DNA from: Terribacillus halophilus
GTDB lineage: Bacteria; Bacillota; Bacilli; Bacillales; Amphibacillaceae
Reading direction: 5' to 3'
Length of the DNA stretch: 64,000 nt
NCBI RefSeq assembly: GCF_900162685.1
Contig: NZ_LT727828.1
Coordinates: 1,077,425-1,141,424 of the forward strand
Shown here: positions 9,444-17,558 of the stretch, piece after piece
How positions within the stretch are numbered: position 1 is the first letter of the stretch
Layout of the letters: the number at the start of each line of letters is the position of its first letter
Notes under the pieces: generated by a model
What the model saw: the letters and a program-made list of their open reading frames with translations, nothing else
Databases searched by the model: none
What the model was told of the DNA's origin: nothing
Translations under genes and position numbers: made by a program

Positions 9444-10604
9444 ATGATTTTTCCAAGTGATGTACATATTATAGAAAAAGCGAGCAAAGTAGCTGACGTA
9501 GCTAAGACGTATAAAAGTATTGGTGATGAACAAGCGAGATTAGCAGAAAAAGTGATTGATACTTTCCGTTCTACAGCGTATACATTGCTGACAGTTCCTA
9601 GAGAACAAGGAGGGGACGGTGCGAATCTCCACGATTTTCTGCTGGCTCAGGAAACGCTAGCAGCTGGTGATGGCGCTGCTGCTCTGTCTATCGGCTGGCA
9701 TCTAAGTACAATGCAGGACTTATGCGAAAAAGCAAACTGGCCTGCAGATATGTTTGCGCAATTTCTACAAGAAGTAGTGCAGGAGAGGAAAATTGTTAAC
9801 CGAGCAGCATCCGAACCAGCAACAGGAAGTCCTACTCGTGGAGGCATTCCGGAGACGCGAGCGAAAAGAGTCGGAGATGAATATGTCTTGAATGGACGTA
9901 AAACATTTACATCGATGGCAGCAGATTTAGATTATTACCTTGTGACTGCTTATGCAGAAGAAGAGGATGTTGTTGGAAGCTTTTTAATTGCCAGGGAAAT
10001 AAATGGCCTTTCTGTCGAAAAAACATGGAATCCATTGGGAATGCGGGCAACAGGCAGTGATGATCTAATCTTGGAAAACGTGCATGTTCCAGCAGAATAT
10101 TTTGTGGAAAAAACAAAGACAAAATCTGGTCCAAAAGGGTCACTTTTGCACATTCCTGCTTGTTATCTTGGCATCGCAAAAAGTGCTCGTGACGAAGCGC
10201 TTCAGTTTGCTAGGGAATTTCAGCCAAACACACTGGATAAGCCGATAATTCATGTGCCGCATATTAGAGAAAAAATCGGAGAAATGGATTTAGAATTAAT
10301 GCAGGCAAGACATTTTATGTATCATGTTGCAAGCTTGTGGGATAGCTATCCTGAAAAACGGCATCTAATGGCAGGAGAACTAGCTGCGGTAAAAGTAAAT
10401 GCAACAAAGGCAGCTGTTAAAGTGGTCGATCTGGCGATGCGGGTTGCCGGCGGAAGAGGTTTGGCGAAGAACCAGCCATTTGAGCAGCATTATCGTGATG
10501 TTCGGGCAGGTTTGCATAACCCGCCCATGGATGATGCGGTAATAGAACTGCTCGCTTCGCAAGCTGCAGATTTCGAAAAAAGTAAAGAAAATACATCATT
10601 TTAG
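9444..10604 (+). CDS. Acyl-CoA dehydrogenase family flavoprotein (YdbM-like)
   Basis: The 386-residue protein has the three-part acyl-CoA dehydrogenase fold: an N-terminal helical domain, a middle beta domain (NRAASEPATGSPTRGG, then GRKTFTSMA) and a C-terminal helical domain (RVAGGRGLAKNQPFEQHYRDVRAG). It should use FAD to oxidise an acyl-CoA or related thioester. The usual catalytic Glu position is not obvious to me, so the substrate is open; resemblance to B. subtilis YdbM is from memory. ATG 9444 follows AGAGGAGG; the upstream ORF extension runs into the qox terminator. Confidence 0.85.
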   Translation: MIFPSDVHIIEKASKVADVAKTYKSIGDEQARLAEKVIDTFRSTAYTLLTVPREQGGDGANLHDFLLAQETLAAGDGAAALSIGWHLSTMQDLCEKANWPADMFAQFLQEVVQERKIVNRAASEPATGSPTRGGIPETRAKRVGDEYVLNGRKTFTSMAADLDYYLVTAYAEEEDVVGSFLIAREINGLSVEKTWNPLGMRATGSDDLILENVHVPAEYFVEKTKTKSGPKGSLLHIPACYLGIAKSARDEALQFAREFQPNTLDKPIIHVPHIREKIGEMDLELMQARHFMYHVASLWDSYPEKRHLMAGELAAVKVNATKAAVKVVDLAMRVAGGRGLAKNQPFEQHYRDVRAGLHNPPMDDAVIELLASQAADFEKSKENTSF

Positions 10605-10617
10605 TACCAGGTATTAA
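10601..10617 (+). promoter_or_regulatory. FapR operator upstream of fabH
   Basis: TTAGTACCAGGTATTAA is a close match to the FapR box TTAGTACCTGGTACTAA. FapR represses fatty-acid and phospholipid synthesis genes and is released by malonyl-CoA. The site begins within the stop codon of the preceding gene and lies just upstream of the fabH promoter element. Confidence 0.85.
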
Positions 10618-10624
10618 AACTAGA

Positions 10625-10633
10625 TGGTATAAT
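10625..10633 (+). promoter_or_regulatory. Extended -10 promoter element of fabH
   Basis: TGGTATAAT is a perfect extended -10 hexamer 29 bases before the fabH start. No good -35 lies 17 bases upstream; that position is taken by the FapR box, so bound repressor would block polymerase. Confidence 0.65.
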
Positions 10634-10661
10634 GTAGGCAGATGTGAAGGAGGCAGATATA

Positions 10662-11648
10662 ATGGAATCTAAAGCTCGCGTAACTGCGATTGGAACATAT
10701 ATCCCAGAAAAGGTTTTGACAAATGCTGATTTCGAAAGAATGGTTGAAACTTCCGATGAATGGATTGTTCAGCGTACAGGTATTAAAGAAAGAAGAATCG
10801 CAAGAGAAGATGAATTCGTTACTGATCTATGTGAACAGGCTGCGCTTAACTTAGCAAAGAACTTCAACAAATCTTTAGAAGATGTTGATTTGATTCTCGT
10901 AGCAACAGTAACAGGTGAATATAAATTTCCGAGTGTATCCAGTCAGCTGCAAGCTAGACTTGGTCTTAAGAATACTGGAGCTCTCGACTTAGGTGGAGCG
11001 TGTGCTGGATTTGTTTACGGACTGCACATGGCTAACGGCTTGATAACAGCTGGATTGCATAAGAAGATTCTTGTCTTAGGTGCTGAAACGCTTTCTAAGA
11101 TTACTGATTATACGGATCGCACAAGCTGCATTCTATTTGGTGATGGCGCTGGTGCGGCATTAGTGGAATACGATGCTGAAAACCCTGGATTCTTCTCTTA
11201 CCATATGGGAACAAAAGGAAAAGGCGGCCGCCATCTTTATCAAAGCGGTATCTCAACGACAATGAATGGCGAAGAGCTCGCTAATCCTGGTAAGTTGGTT
11301 CAAAATGGACGCGAAGTTTACAAGTGGGCCGTTTCCGGAGTGCCAAAAGGTGTTAAAAAGTTGGTTGAATCAGCAAACATGACAATGGATGATATCGATT
11401 GGTTTATTCCGCATAGTGCGAATATGCGGATGGTGGAATCCATATGTGATCGTTTGGATTACCCAATTGAAAAAACGTTAACAAGTATGGCATATGCAGG
11501 TAACACCTCATCTGCGACGATTCCGCTGGCATTTGATTTTGCTTTGCAGGAAAACAAGGTGAAAAATGGTGACACCATCTTATTATATGGATTCGGCGGC
11601 GGACTTACAGAGTGCGGCATTATCATTAAATGGGATCCAGAAGCATAA
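10662..11648 (+). CDS. fabH: 3-oxoacyl-ACP synthase III (KAS III)
   Basis: The enzyme condenses an acyl-CoA primer with malonyl-ACP to start fatty-acid synthesis, and in Bacillus it selects branched primers. The 328-residue thiolase-fold protein has the Cys-His-Asn triad: Cys114 in LGGACAGFVYG, His in WFIPHSANMRM and Asn in YAGNTSSATIP. ATG 10662 is preceded by AAGGAGG; an upstream ATG at 10644 is not. It resembles FabHB (YhfB) more than FabHA, with moderate confidence. It is controlled by the adjacent FapR box and followed by its own terminator. Confidence 0.95.
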   Translation: MESKARVTAIGTYIPEKVLTNADFERMVETSDEWIVQRTGIKERRIAREDEFVTDLCEQAALNLAKNFNKSLEDVDLILVATVTGEYKFPSVSSQLQARLGLKNTGALDLGGACAGFVYGLHMANGLITAGLHKKILVLGAETLSKITDYTDRTSCILFGDGAGAALVEYDAENPGFFSYHMGTKGKGGRHLYQSGISTTMNGEELANPGKLVQNGREVYKWAVSGVPKGVKKLVESANMTMDDIDWFIPHSANMRMVESICDRLDYPIEKTLTSMAYAGNTSSATIPLAFDFALQENKVKNGDTILLYGFGGGLTECGIIIKWDPEA

Positions 11649-11652
11649 AAGA

Positions 11653-11685
11653 GAGCCCGTGGAATTTCTTCCACGGGCTTTCTTT
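11653..11685 (+). terminator. fabH terminator
   Basis: AGCCCGTGGAA pairs perfectly with TTCCACGGGCT around a four-base loop, followed by a T-rich tail. Confidence 0.9.
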
Positions 11686-11705
11686 ATGACCAGTACTTCT
11701 TATTT

Positions 11706-12146
11706 TTAGTCCTTTTGCGGCCCTCTTATGGGCAGATCGCCAGCGATTCCTGTCCGGAACTGATCTAGAAAAACAACATTATAGTACTGATCACGGCCAT
11801 TTCTAATCACATATTTCCGCACGTAGGCATGCAGAAACATCCCATCCATGCAGGCTAATGACAAGCCTGCCGGAATGGCACCGACCAAAGGATGCACAGT
11901 GCTGTCAGCTGCGAGAAAAATCAGCATCCAGCAGACAAAGCTGTAAAAAATGCTGTCCAGCCATCCGGTCACTTTATTTGTCTTGCCTGGCAGCAATGCC
12001 ATGTCAATCAAGTAGCCAATCACTGTTAAAATAGCTGTGAGCTGTGCTACTTTTGAGAGCGGTAATTGATAGAATAAACCTGCGAAAAGGTAAAGAACCG
12101 CGCACGCAAATATCCCTTTAAGAAGTATGGCTTTGACATGTTTCAT
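11706..12146 (-). CDS. yndM: YndM/DUF2512 family membrane protein
   Basis: The 146-residue protein has four predicted membrane helices (about 8-28, 33-52, 60-80 and 85-105) and a polar C-terminus. Length and pattern match the DUF2512 family (B. subtilis YndM), whose function is unknown. ATG 12146 is chosen because AGGTGA lies just upstream; the frame is open further but without a ribosome site. Confidence 0.8.
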   Translation of the reverse strand: MKHVKAILLKGIFACAVLYLFAGLFYQLPLSKVAQLTAILTVIGYLIDMALLPGKTNKVTGWLDSIFYSFVCWMLIFLAADSTVHPLVGAIPAGLSLACMDGMFLHAYVRKYVIRNGRDQYYNVVFLDQFRTGIAGDLPIRGPQKD

Positions 12147-12259
12147 CCCAAATTCACCTGCTGCTTTTTTTATACAATATGTCCACTTTCCAGAAGTGGT
12201 ATACACAAGTGCATCAAATATATGAAATATGGTATAACATCCTGCTTATAATAGGAGAT

Positions 12260-12409
12260 ATGAATGATTGTGGGATGATACGGCTGTCGGGGCATTGGGA
12301 TAAGGTAGTTCTCAAGTACCGGGAATACGGTATCCAAGTTGAAATTCAACATCTGGACCATGCCAGTCAGATATTGGTTGATCGTCGTGCAGCTTATATA
12401 AACACATAA
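12260..12409 (+). pseudogene. Remnant of a SulP transporter C-terminal STAS domain
   Basis: A short frame ends in HWDKVVLKYREYGIQVEIQ and HLDHASQILVDRRA. This resembles the last helix-strand-helix of the STAS domain of SulP-type anion transporters (pattern AxDKVVxKxRxxGxxVxxxGLNxASxxxVDKLA). Nothing upstream encodes the membrane part, and the frame before it is short and unrelated. It could be translated as about 49 residues from ATG 12260, but AGGAG is only two bases from that codon. I read it as the decayed tail of a lost gene. Confidence 0.5.
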
Positions 12410-12453
12410 TAAGAAGGCCCATACCAAAAATGGTGTGCGCCTTCTTATTTTTT
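12408..12453. terminator. Bidirectional terminator before the GtrA gene
   Basis: AATAAGAAGGC pairs with GCCTTCTTATT, with partial inner pairing. There is a T run on the plus strand and A-rich sequence on the other side. It lies at the 3' end of the minus-strand GtrA gene and overlaps its last codons. Confidence 0.75.
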
Positions 12454-12879
12454 ACGCTTGAAAACGATATATTTCATAAACAAAAAGCTGCTTGCGGAAG
12501 AGAGAAACATTGCCAAGACTTTTGCTATATTATTATCCACGTAAGCGGGAAGCGTTACAAAAGTCAGACTGCGCAGGATAGAGAGAGCAGCTAGGAAGAC
12601 AAGATTGCTAATAACCAACGCTACCAGACCTTGAGCGAGGAACATCCCTTTCTCCATGGTACTGGATTGTTTTTGATGTCGGAAAGTAAATCTTGAATTC
12701 CAGTAATAACTATTCCAGATACAAGCCAGGTAGCTAATCGTATTAAAAAGTAAAAGAAGTAAATTATTTTTGGTAGGCCAGATAAGTAGCAGAATATTGA
12801 GTACAACTAAATCAACTGCCGCATTCAGCACGCCAATTGACGTAAACTGCAGAATCTGTGTCCGGGTACGCTTTAACAT
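12445..12879 (-). CDS. GtrA family membrane protein
   Basis: The 144-residue protein has four membrane helices and the GtrA signature: FTSIGVLNAAVDLVVLN at the start, then NTISYLACIWNSYYWNSRFTF before the second half, ending in FLFMKYIVFKRK. GtrA proteins are thought to flip or present lipid-linked sugars for teichoic-acid or polysaccharide glycosylation. No glycosyltransferase gene is adjacent, so its partner is elsewhere. The ribosome site before ATG 12879 is weak (GTGAAA). Confidence 0.9.
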   Translation of the reverse strand: MLKRTRTQILQFTSIGVLNAAVDLVVLNILLLIWPTKNNLLLLLFNTISYLACIWNSYYWNSRFTFRHQKQSSTMEKGMFLAQGLVALVISNLVFLAALSILRSLTFVTLPAYVDNNIAKVLAMFLSSASSFLFMKYIVFKRKK

Positions 12880-13024
12880 ATTTTTTCACAGCCTTATTGT
12901 AACGTGATTGTATTTTATCATTCTTCCCTCATCTGCTTCTTTTTTAACGTTTTAACTTATTTGCAGGTGGTAAGTAGAGCTATAAGCTTTGCATAAGCAA
13001 ATTTGGAAGAGGAGTGATTGCAGT

Positions 13025-13819
13025 TTGTGTTACGCAATGGAAATGGAGCAACTCGCACAAAAAGCCAGCCGCCACCCTCAGAAAGTTCTAAGTATGTACA
13101 TCAATACAGATCCAGCCAATCGTGATCAGACGGGAGGCGAGTGGAAGATACACGTGAAAAACGGCTTAAAAAACTTCGAAGCCTATCTAGAAAATGATGA
13201 AGATGAACGGAAGCAGTTTCTGGAAGTAAAAGATAAAGTGAAGACCTTCTTGGAGGATAATAGTCAAAATATGAAAAAGAGTTGTGTTGTTTTTGCATCA
13301 TCAGATGATATTTGGTTTGCTGAATGCTTGCAAATGCCAGTGACAACCGAATTCTTCTGGGAAGCAGAGCCCAAGCTAGATCAGTTCCGCCAACTGTACA
13401 ACAAATTCCCGGAATCCGGCGTTATTCTCGTGCAGAAGAATCAAGTGAAAGTCATAGATGCTGTGCTTGGAAAGGTGAAGGAAACAAAGCTGTATGAAAT
13501 CGATCTCGACACAGAGCAATGGAAGGTGCAAGCAAGCCCGCAGCGGGCCTTGTCGGTTAAAGGAAAGGGCGGTAAAGGATCAAAGAAGGATACAATCGAG
13601 AACCGCATCGAAGCAAATCAAAAGCGCTGGTACAAATCCTTGGCACCAAGTCTGGATAAATTAGCGAAAGAAAAAGAATGGAAGAGTATTCACCTTGTTG
13701 GGAATAAAGAAGAAGCGAGAATGATAGAAAGCTACATGCAGAAGCAAGTCCAGCATAAGGAAGGAAAAAATCTATTTGAACAGGAAGAACGAAAAGTACT
13801 CGAGGAGGTTGTTTTGTAA
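13025..13819 (+). CDS. VLRF1-type (Vms1-like, bacterial eRF1-fold) peptide release factor
   Basis: The 264-residue protein resembles the bacterial eRF1-domain family named after Vms1/ANKZF1, which release nascent chains from stalled ribosomes. Visible parts are an N-terminal alpha/beta half with VLSMYINTDPANRDQ, a central strand-rich part (SGVILVQKNQVKVIDAVLG), and a glycine/lysine loop (KGKGGKGSKKD followed by EANQKRWYKSL) where the family has its hydrolysis loop. The C-terminal half is helical. Start TTG 13025 is about 7-8 bases after AGAGGAGTGAT; ATG 13037 is an alternative. Single-gene unit. The hydrolase role is inferred from the family. Confidence 0.75.
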   Translation: MCYAMEMEQLAQKASRHPQKVLSMYINTDPANRDQTGGEWKIHVKNGLKNFEAYLENDEDERKQFLEVKDKVKTFLEDNSQNMKKSCVVFASSDDIWFAECLQMPVTTEFFWEAEPKLDQFRQLYNKFPESGVILVQKNQVKVIDAVLGKVKETKLYEIDLDTEQWKVQASPQRALSVKGKGGKGSKKDTIENRIEANQKRWYKSLAPSLDKLAKEKEWKSIHLVGNKEEARMIESYMQKQVQHKEGKNLFEQEERKVLEEVVL

Positions 13820-13824
13820 TAAAA

Positions 13825-13988
13825 GAGGTGGGTCATAACTAGCTAATTTATGAACAAAAGATCCTCGGCGCCGTTCTTAGCTTTTAATACGAAAAACTAG
13901 CTGTGAGAAATCGAAGACCTTCTTCCATGCCTCGGAAAAGGTCTTCGATTTCATTTCTTTCGTTAACTAGGTTCTGTCCCAGTCTCAT
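13825..13988. repeat. Possible third, divergent member of the dispersed repeat family
   Basis: The right end CTGTCCCAGTCTC is the reverse complement of the left end of repeat copy 1 (GAGACTGGGACA). The left end GAGGTGGGTCATAAC is a degenerate match. The interior differs from copies 1 and 2. Like them it fills a gap between convergent genes and carries a strong hairpin. Confidence 0.45.
13907..13952. terminator. 15-bp perfect hairpin, probable bidirectional terminator
   Basis: GAAATCGAAGACCTT at 13907-13921 pairs perfectly with AAGGTCTTCGATTTC at 13938-13952 around a 16-base loop; T-rich sequence follows on the plus strand. It lies between the convergent release-factor and pectate-lyase genes. 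Confidence 0.7.
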
Positions 13989-13994
13989 TTCATG

Positions 13995-15044
13995 TTAATG
14001 ACCAAATACTAATCTTTGGTTTGATGATCCGGCATACTTTTGGACGAATTCTTTCGTATAAATAGGGCTATCTACTTGGTAATTATAGTACTTAGATGGT
14101 TTCCAATTCGTAGACGGTGATATTTGTCTATAGTATTTTGAACTATAGGAAGGATAACTGCCTACGTCTATGAAATATCCGTTTCCTTTGTCATCAAGAA
14201 TACCGCCACCTTGATAACCGGCACCAAAGTAGTTATTTTCAGAATAGATTGTAGCTTGGTTTGCAATCGTAAATGCTAGGTGGAAGTTATTCGCATAATT
14301 ATTTTTAACATGGAAATAACCATACCGCATCAATCCGGGTCCTCGTACATATAAGTTTTCAAAGTAGTTATTTGCTATGGTCATATGAGGATAGCCTTTG
14401 TAAGAATTTGAATGGTCGTCAGGATGACCTAAGATGAGTCCATATCGATGATTTTGAAATTTGGAGTTACTTACTGTTATATAATCTGCTTTCGCGCCAA
14501 CGTATAGCAATTTATCTAAATCATGTCCGTTCGGATCGTAGTCATGACCGTCGAATGAAACATGATCTATCCAATAATTATAGCCGTGTGTTATATATAG
14601 CTGAATATCATTATTGCCATTAATTGACTTACTATGACGAAAGTTTATATTTTGAAAAATGATGTTCTTTGATTCTGGTGTTGTCTCTAAATAGATATTC
14701 TTTAAAACTCGATTTTTGTACGAACCGACAATTGTTTTATTGGCTCCTAATTGTACTTTTTGTTTCCCATCTCCTTTAATGTTATCCTCGATCACTAAAA
14801 TTTTTGGGGTCAAACCTTTTACTTCAGATCTCAATTCTTGTAAGTCGTTAATATAGACAATTCTTCCACCTTTACCCCCAGTCGTACTTTCTTTCCATTG
14901 ACCATTATCATATTTGGCATTCCCTGCAAAACCCATTATTCCATTTGTAGAAGTGTTAGGAAATAATACTGCAGCAGAAGTTGATACTGGCAAAGCGAAG
15001 ATAGTCAAAAACATTGCTAGTAATAAAGTTGTAAGACGCTTCAT
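13995..15044 (-). CDS. Secreted pectate/pectin lyase, polysaccharide lyase family 1
   Basis: The 349-residue protein has a signal peptide of about 24 residues (basic MKRL, hydrophobic core, cleavage near STSA-A). A right-handed parallel beta-helix domain follows. Family 1 hallmarks are [10 protein letters not shown] and the conserved [17 protein letters not shown] region, where the catalytic arginine lies. It would cleave plant pectin by beta-elimination outside the cell. Gene and flanks are visibly more AT-rich than the neighbours. A good ribosome site (AAGGAGG) precedes ATG 15044. I cannot tell pectate from pectin preference. Possible horizontal gain. Confidence 0.88.
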   Translation of the reverse strand: MKRLTTLLLAMFLTIFALPVSTSAAVLFPNTSTNGIMGFAGNAKYDNGQWKESTTGGKGGRIVYINDLQELRSEVKGLTPKILVIEDNIKGDGKQKVQLGANKTIVGSYKNRVLKNIYLETTPESKNIIFQNINFRHSKSINGNNDIQLYITHGYNYWIDHVSFDGHDYDPNGHDLDKLLYVGAKADYITVSNSKFQNHRYGLILGHPDDHSNSYKGYPHMTIANNYFENLYVRGPGLMRYGYFHVKNNYANNFHLAFTIANQATIYSENNYFGAGYQGGGILDDKGNGYFIDVGSYPSYSSKYYRQISPSTNWKPSKYYNYQVDSPIYTKEFVQKYAGSSNQRLVFGH

Positions 15045-15139
15045 AATGACCTCCTTTTAGTTGATGAATCGATTATAATCTTAAAATTACCAAATAACTA
15101 CCAACTTTTGGATTATTTCATGAACATAATAGGGAGTAA

Positions 15140-15283
15140 TTAAGGAAGCATAAAAGGGAAAAGGTTAATCGAACCATTCAAGCTATACATTATGTAGAGG
15201 AAATTAGAGATACTGGATTCAAAAACTATAGGAAATCAGCAAGATGGAGAGAGGCGAAGTGTATTATAGATGCTTATAGCTAA
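15140..15283 (+). pseudogene. Start-less coding remnant of unknown origin
   Basis: Forty-seven sense codons are bounded by stops, with no ATG, GTG or TTG near the front. The translation is strongly charged and protein-like (IQAIHYVEEIRDTGFKNY, then RKSARWREAKCIIDAYS). It looks like the C-terminal end of a helical, basic protein, perhaps a DNA-binding or mobile-element protein, but I cannot name the family. It lies next to the pectate lyase gene and ends at the palindromic terminator. Confidence 0.35.
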
Positions 15284-15315
15284 AAAAAGCAGTATGCCCG
15301 GGCATACTGCTTTTT
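15284..15315. terminator. Palindromic bidirectional terminator
   Basis: GCAGTATGCCC is followed directly by its reverse complement GGGCATACTGC, flanked by A7 and T5 runs. It serves the tautomerase gene on the minus strand. Confidence 0.88.
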
Positions 15316-15493
15316 AAGTTAACCGTTTCCCGGCATGACCATAATTCGCTTTATTCATTTCTTCGATTACAACGGTTACTGCTTCTGTGCGAGCACCAGT
15401 TGTTTCAACCATAACCTCTGTCATTTTCTTAATCATTTGTTCCTTTTGTTCATCTGTACGGCCTTCCAGCATTTTTACTGTAATAATTGGCAT
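15314..15493 (-). CDS. 4-oxalocrotonate tautomerase family protein (YwhB-like)
   Basis: The 59-residue protein begins MPIITVKMLEGRTDEQK. The proline that follows the removed Met is the catalytic base of this family, which interconverts enol and keto acids as small hexamers. Conserved VVIEEMNKANYGHAGKRL closes the sequence. It closely resembles B. subtilis YwhB. Start ATG 15493 has AGGAGCC upstream. No aromatic degradation genes are near, so the physiological substrate is unknown. Confidence 0.88.
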   Translation of the reverse strand: MPIITVKMLEGRTDEQKEQMIKKMTEVMVETTGARTEAVTVVIEEMNKANYGHAGKRLT

Positions 15494-15506
15494 TTTGATC
15501 GGCTCC

Positions 15507-15923
15507 TTACGAGTGGTGACACGTCGGGCATAGTCCATATAGCTCGAAAGCGTGTGTATGAATATGATAATCTGCGAGTTCTTCTGTGTAAACTGGCAGC
15601 GGGCATTTTTCGAGCGGTTTCGTCAGCCCGCAGCTTTCACACACAAAATGATGATGATGGGTGCCGCTTTTACATGCAATTTTAAACAGTTTTTCGCCGT
15701 TCTTCTCACGTGACTCCAGTAATTCCAGCTGCTCAAACAACCGGAGGTTTCGGTAGATTGTATCCAGGCTGATGCCTTGATAGCTTGTCTCCATAAATGC
15801 AAGCAGCGCTTTTGCACTTCGATATCCTTTAGCATGGACAAAGTAAGAAAGGATATCTGCACGTTTGTCTGTGTACTTATGACCGTTTTCCTTTAGAATA
15901 GCAATGCCTTCATCCAGTAGCAT
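15507..15923 (-). CDS. zur: Zinc uptake regulator (Fur family)
   Basis: The 138-residue Fur-type repressor has an N-terminal winged helix (KYTDKRADILSYF, DTIYRNLRLFEQ) and a C-terminal metal-binding domain with THHHHFVCESCG and CPTCHHS, giving two CxxC pairs for structural zinc. In Bacillus, Zur with zinc represses zinc uptake genes. ATG 15923 overlaps the znuB stop (TGATG). It is the last gene of znuC-znuB-zur, so it is probably controlled by the two Zur boxes upstream of znuC. Fur and PerR homologues are alternatives, but context favours Zur. Confidence 0.9.
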   Translation of the reverse strand: MLLDEGIAILKENGHKYTDKRADILSYFVHAKGYRSAKALLAFMETSYQGISLDTIYRNLRLFEQLELLESREKNGEKLFKIACKSGTHHHHFVCESCGLTKPLEKCPLPVYTEELADYHIHTHAFELYGLCPTCHHS

Positions 15924-16789
15924 CAAGATACCCCTTTCTCAAATGCACGATTCCGTTTAGTGGCTAACATTATCTTTTGTGCAAGAAAACTAAACAGAAG
16001 AATTAAGATGGACACAACAACAATCGTTCCTCCAGGCGGGATTTCAAAATAATAACCAGAAAACAAACCGGCAATGACCGACGTTTCACCGAAAAGAATA
16101 GATAAGACAATCGTCTGTTTGAATCCTCTTGCCAATCGAATGGCTGCGGCCACAGGAATAGTCATCATCGCTGAAACAAGTAATACGCCGACGATACGAA
16201 TGCTGGCAGCAATTACTAAGGCTGTCAGCAGCATGAAGATAAAGTGAATCACGCGCGCATGTAAGCCGCTCACACGAGCATGCTCTTCGTCAAAGGAGAG
16301 GACAAGCAGCTGTTTGTACAAGATGCCGATGACAAGCAGTACAATCACGCTGATGACTAAGATGACACGCAAATCTTCACTGCTCACGGCAGAGACAGAG
16401 CCAAACAAGTAAGAGAATAAATCAGTCGTGAAGCCATTTGCCAAAGAAATAAATATGACACTCAGTCCGACGCCGCCAGATAGAATAATCGGAATGGCAA
16501 TTTCCTCGAAGTTACGAAACATATTCCGCAGTTTCTCAATAAGTAAAGAAGCAAGAACAGAGAAACCGAGCCCTGCATAAAACGGTGACAGCAGGGGTGT
16601 TGCCATTTTCTTTTCGAGCAGCAAACCAAATGCAATACCAGCCAACGTGACATGTGATAAAGCATCGGCAATAAGTGAAAGCCTGCGGACGACGACAAAA
16701 CATCCTAGCAGCGGAGCAATTAAGCCGATTAACAAGCCTGTGTATAACGTATTGCGAAGAAACTCAAATTGGAGAAAATCAGCAATCAT
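15923..16789 (-). CDS. znuB: Zinc ABC transporter permease
   Basis: The 288-residue protein has 8-9 membrane helices and belongs to the ABC-3 metal permease family (ZnuB/AdcB/MntB). Typical parts are GCFVVVRRLSLIADALSHVTLAGIA near residue 30 and SAMMTIPVAAAIRLARG later. It forms the membrane channel for zinc with the ATPase encoded upstream; its ATG overlaps the znuC stop by four bases. The substrate-binding lipoprotein ZnuA is not in this cluster and must be elsewhere. Confidence 0.92.
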   Translation of the reverse strand: MIADFLQFEFLRNTLYTGLLIGLIAPLLGCFVVVRRLSLIADALSHVTLAGIAFGLLLEKKMATPLLSPFYAGLGFSVLASLLIEKLRNMFRNFEEIAIPIILSGGVGLSVIFISLANGFTTDLFSYLFGSVSAVSSEDLRVILVISVIVLLVIGILYKQLLVLSFDEEHARVSGLHARVIHFIFMLLTALVIAASIRIVGVLLVSAMMTIPVAAAIRLARGFKQTIVLSILFGETSVIAGLFSGYYFEIPPGGTIVVVSILILLFSFLAQKIMLATKRNRAFEKGVS

Positions 16790-17514
16790 GCTCGAATACC
16801 CCGCAATACTTGGAATTCCGTTTCAGGAAGGGTGAAATGCTCAGGACTGCCCTCGTATTGCACTTGCTGATCCAAATAAACAAGCTTGGAAGCATGCTGC
16901 GCAATGCCTGCAAGATCATGTGTGATCATGACTAATGTAAGCCCAGTCTCTTTATTCAAGCGGTGCAGCAATTCGTAAAAACCTTTAACATTGGCATGGT
17001 CGATCCCGACCGTTGGCTCATCCAGAATGATTAATTCCGGCTGGCTCACAAGTGCTCGTGCGATAAATACACGCTGCTGCTGTCCGCCAGATAAGCTGCT
17101 AATGTTTTGGTGCAAGTAATCTGACATGTCTACTTGCGCAACTGCTTGTTTTACAGCAGTCCGATGTTTCGTAGTAAATCTTTTAAAATAACCGATTTTT
17201 GGCGTGAGGCCCATTGCGACAACTTCAAATACTGTCGCAGGGAAGGCTTTATTAAAGGAGTTCGCCTTTTGGGAAACAAAACTTACTTTATTCCAATCTT
17301 TAAAGGAAGATACAGACTCGCCGAAAAGCTCGATGGAGCCTTTGTTTGGCTGCAAAAGTCCAAGTGCCAATTTAATCAATGTTGTTTTCCCGCCGCCGTT
17401 TGGTCCAATTAATCCAAGGAAGTCTCCGCTTTTTACATCAAGCGAAACATCACGCAGAGCAGCTTTATTTTCATAAGAGAAATGAATATTGTTTATATGA
17501 AGGATAGATTCCAT
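16786..17514 (-). CDS. znuC: Zinc ABC transporter ATP-binding protein
   Basis: The 242-residue ABC ATPase has Walker A GPNGGGKTT, signature LSGGQQQRV, Walker B LIILDEPTVGID and the H-loop MITHD. It powers zinc import with ZnuB. It is the first gene of the operon; two Zur operators lie 45-90 bases upstream of the ATG, so expression should rise when zinc is scarce. Confidence 0.93.
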   Translation of the reverse strand: MESILHINNIHFSYENKAALRDVSLDVKSGDFLGLIGPNGGGKTTLIKLALGLLQPNKGSIELFGESVSSFKDWNKVSFVSQKANSFNKAFPATVFEVVAMGLTPKIGYFKRFTTKHRTAVKQAVAQVDMSDYLHQNISSLSGGQQQRVFIARALVSQPELIILDEPTVGIDHANVKGFYELLHRLNKETGLTLVMITHDLAGIAQHASKLVYLDQQVQYEGSPEHFTLPETEFQVLRGIRA

Positions 17515-17558
17515 CTTCTATCACCTTTCTAATTCCGTACTCGTTCACAAGAGACTAT

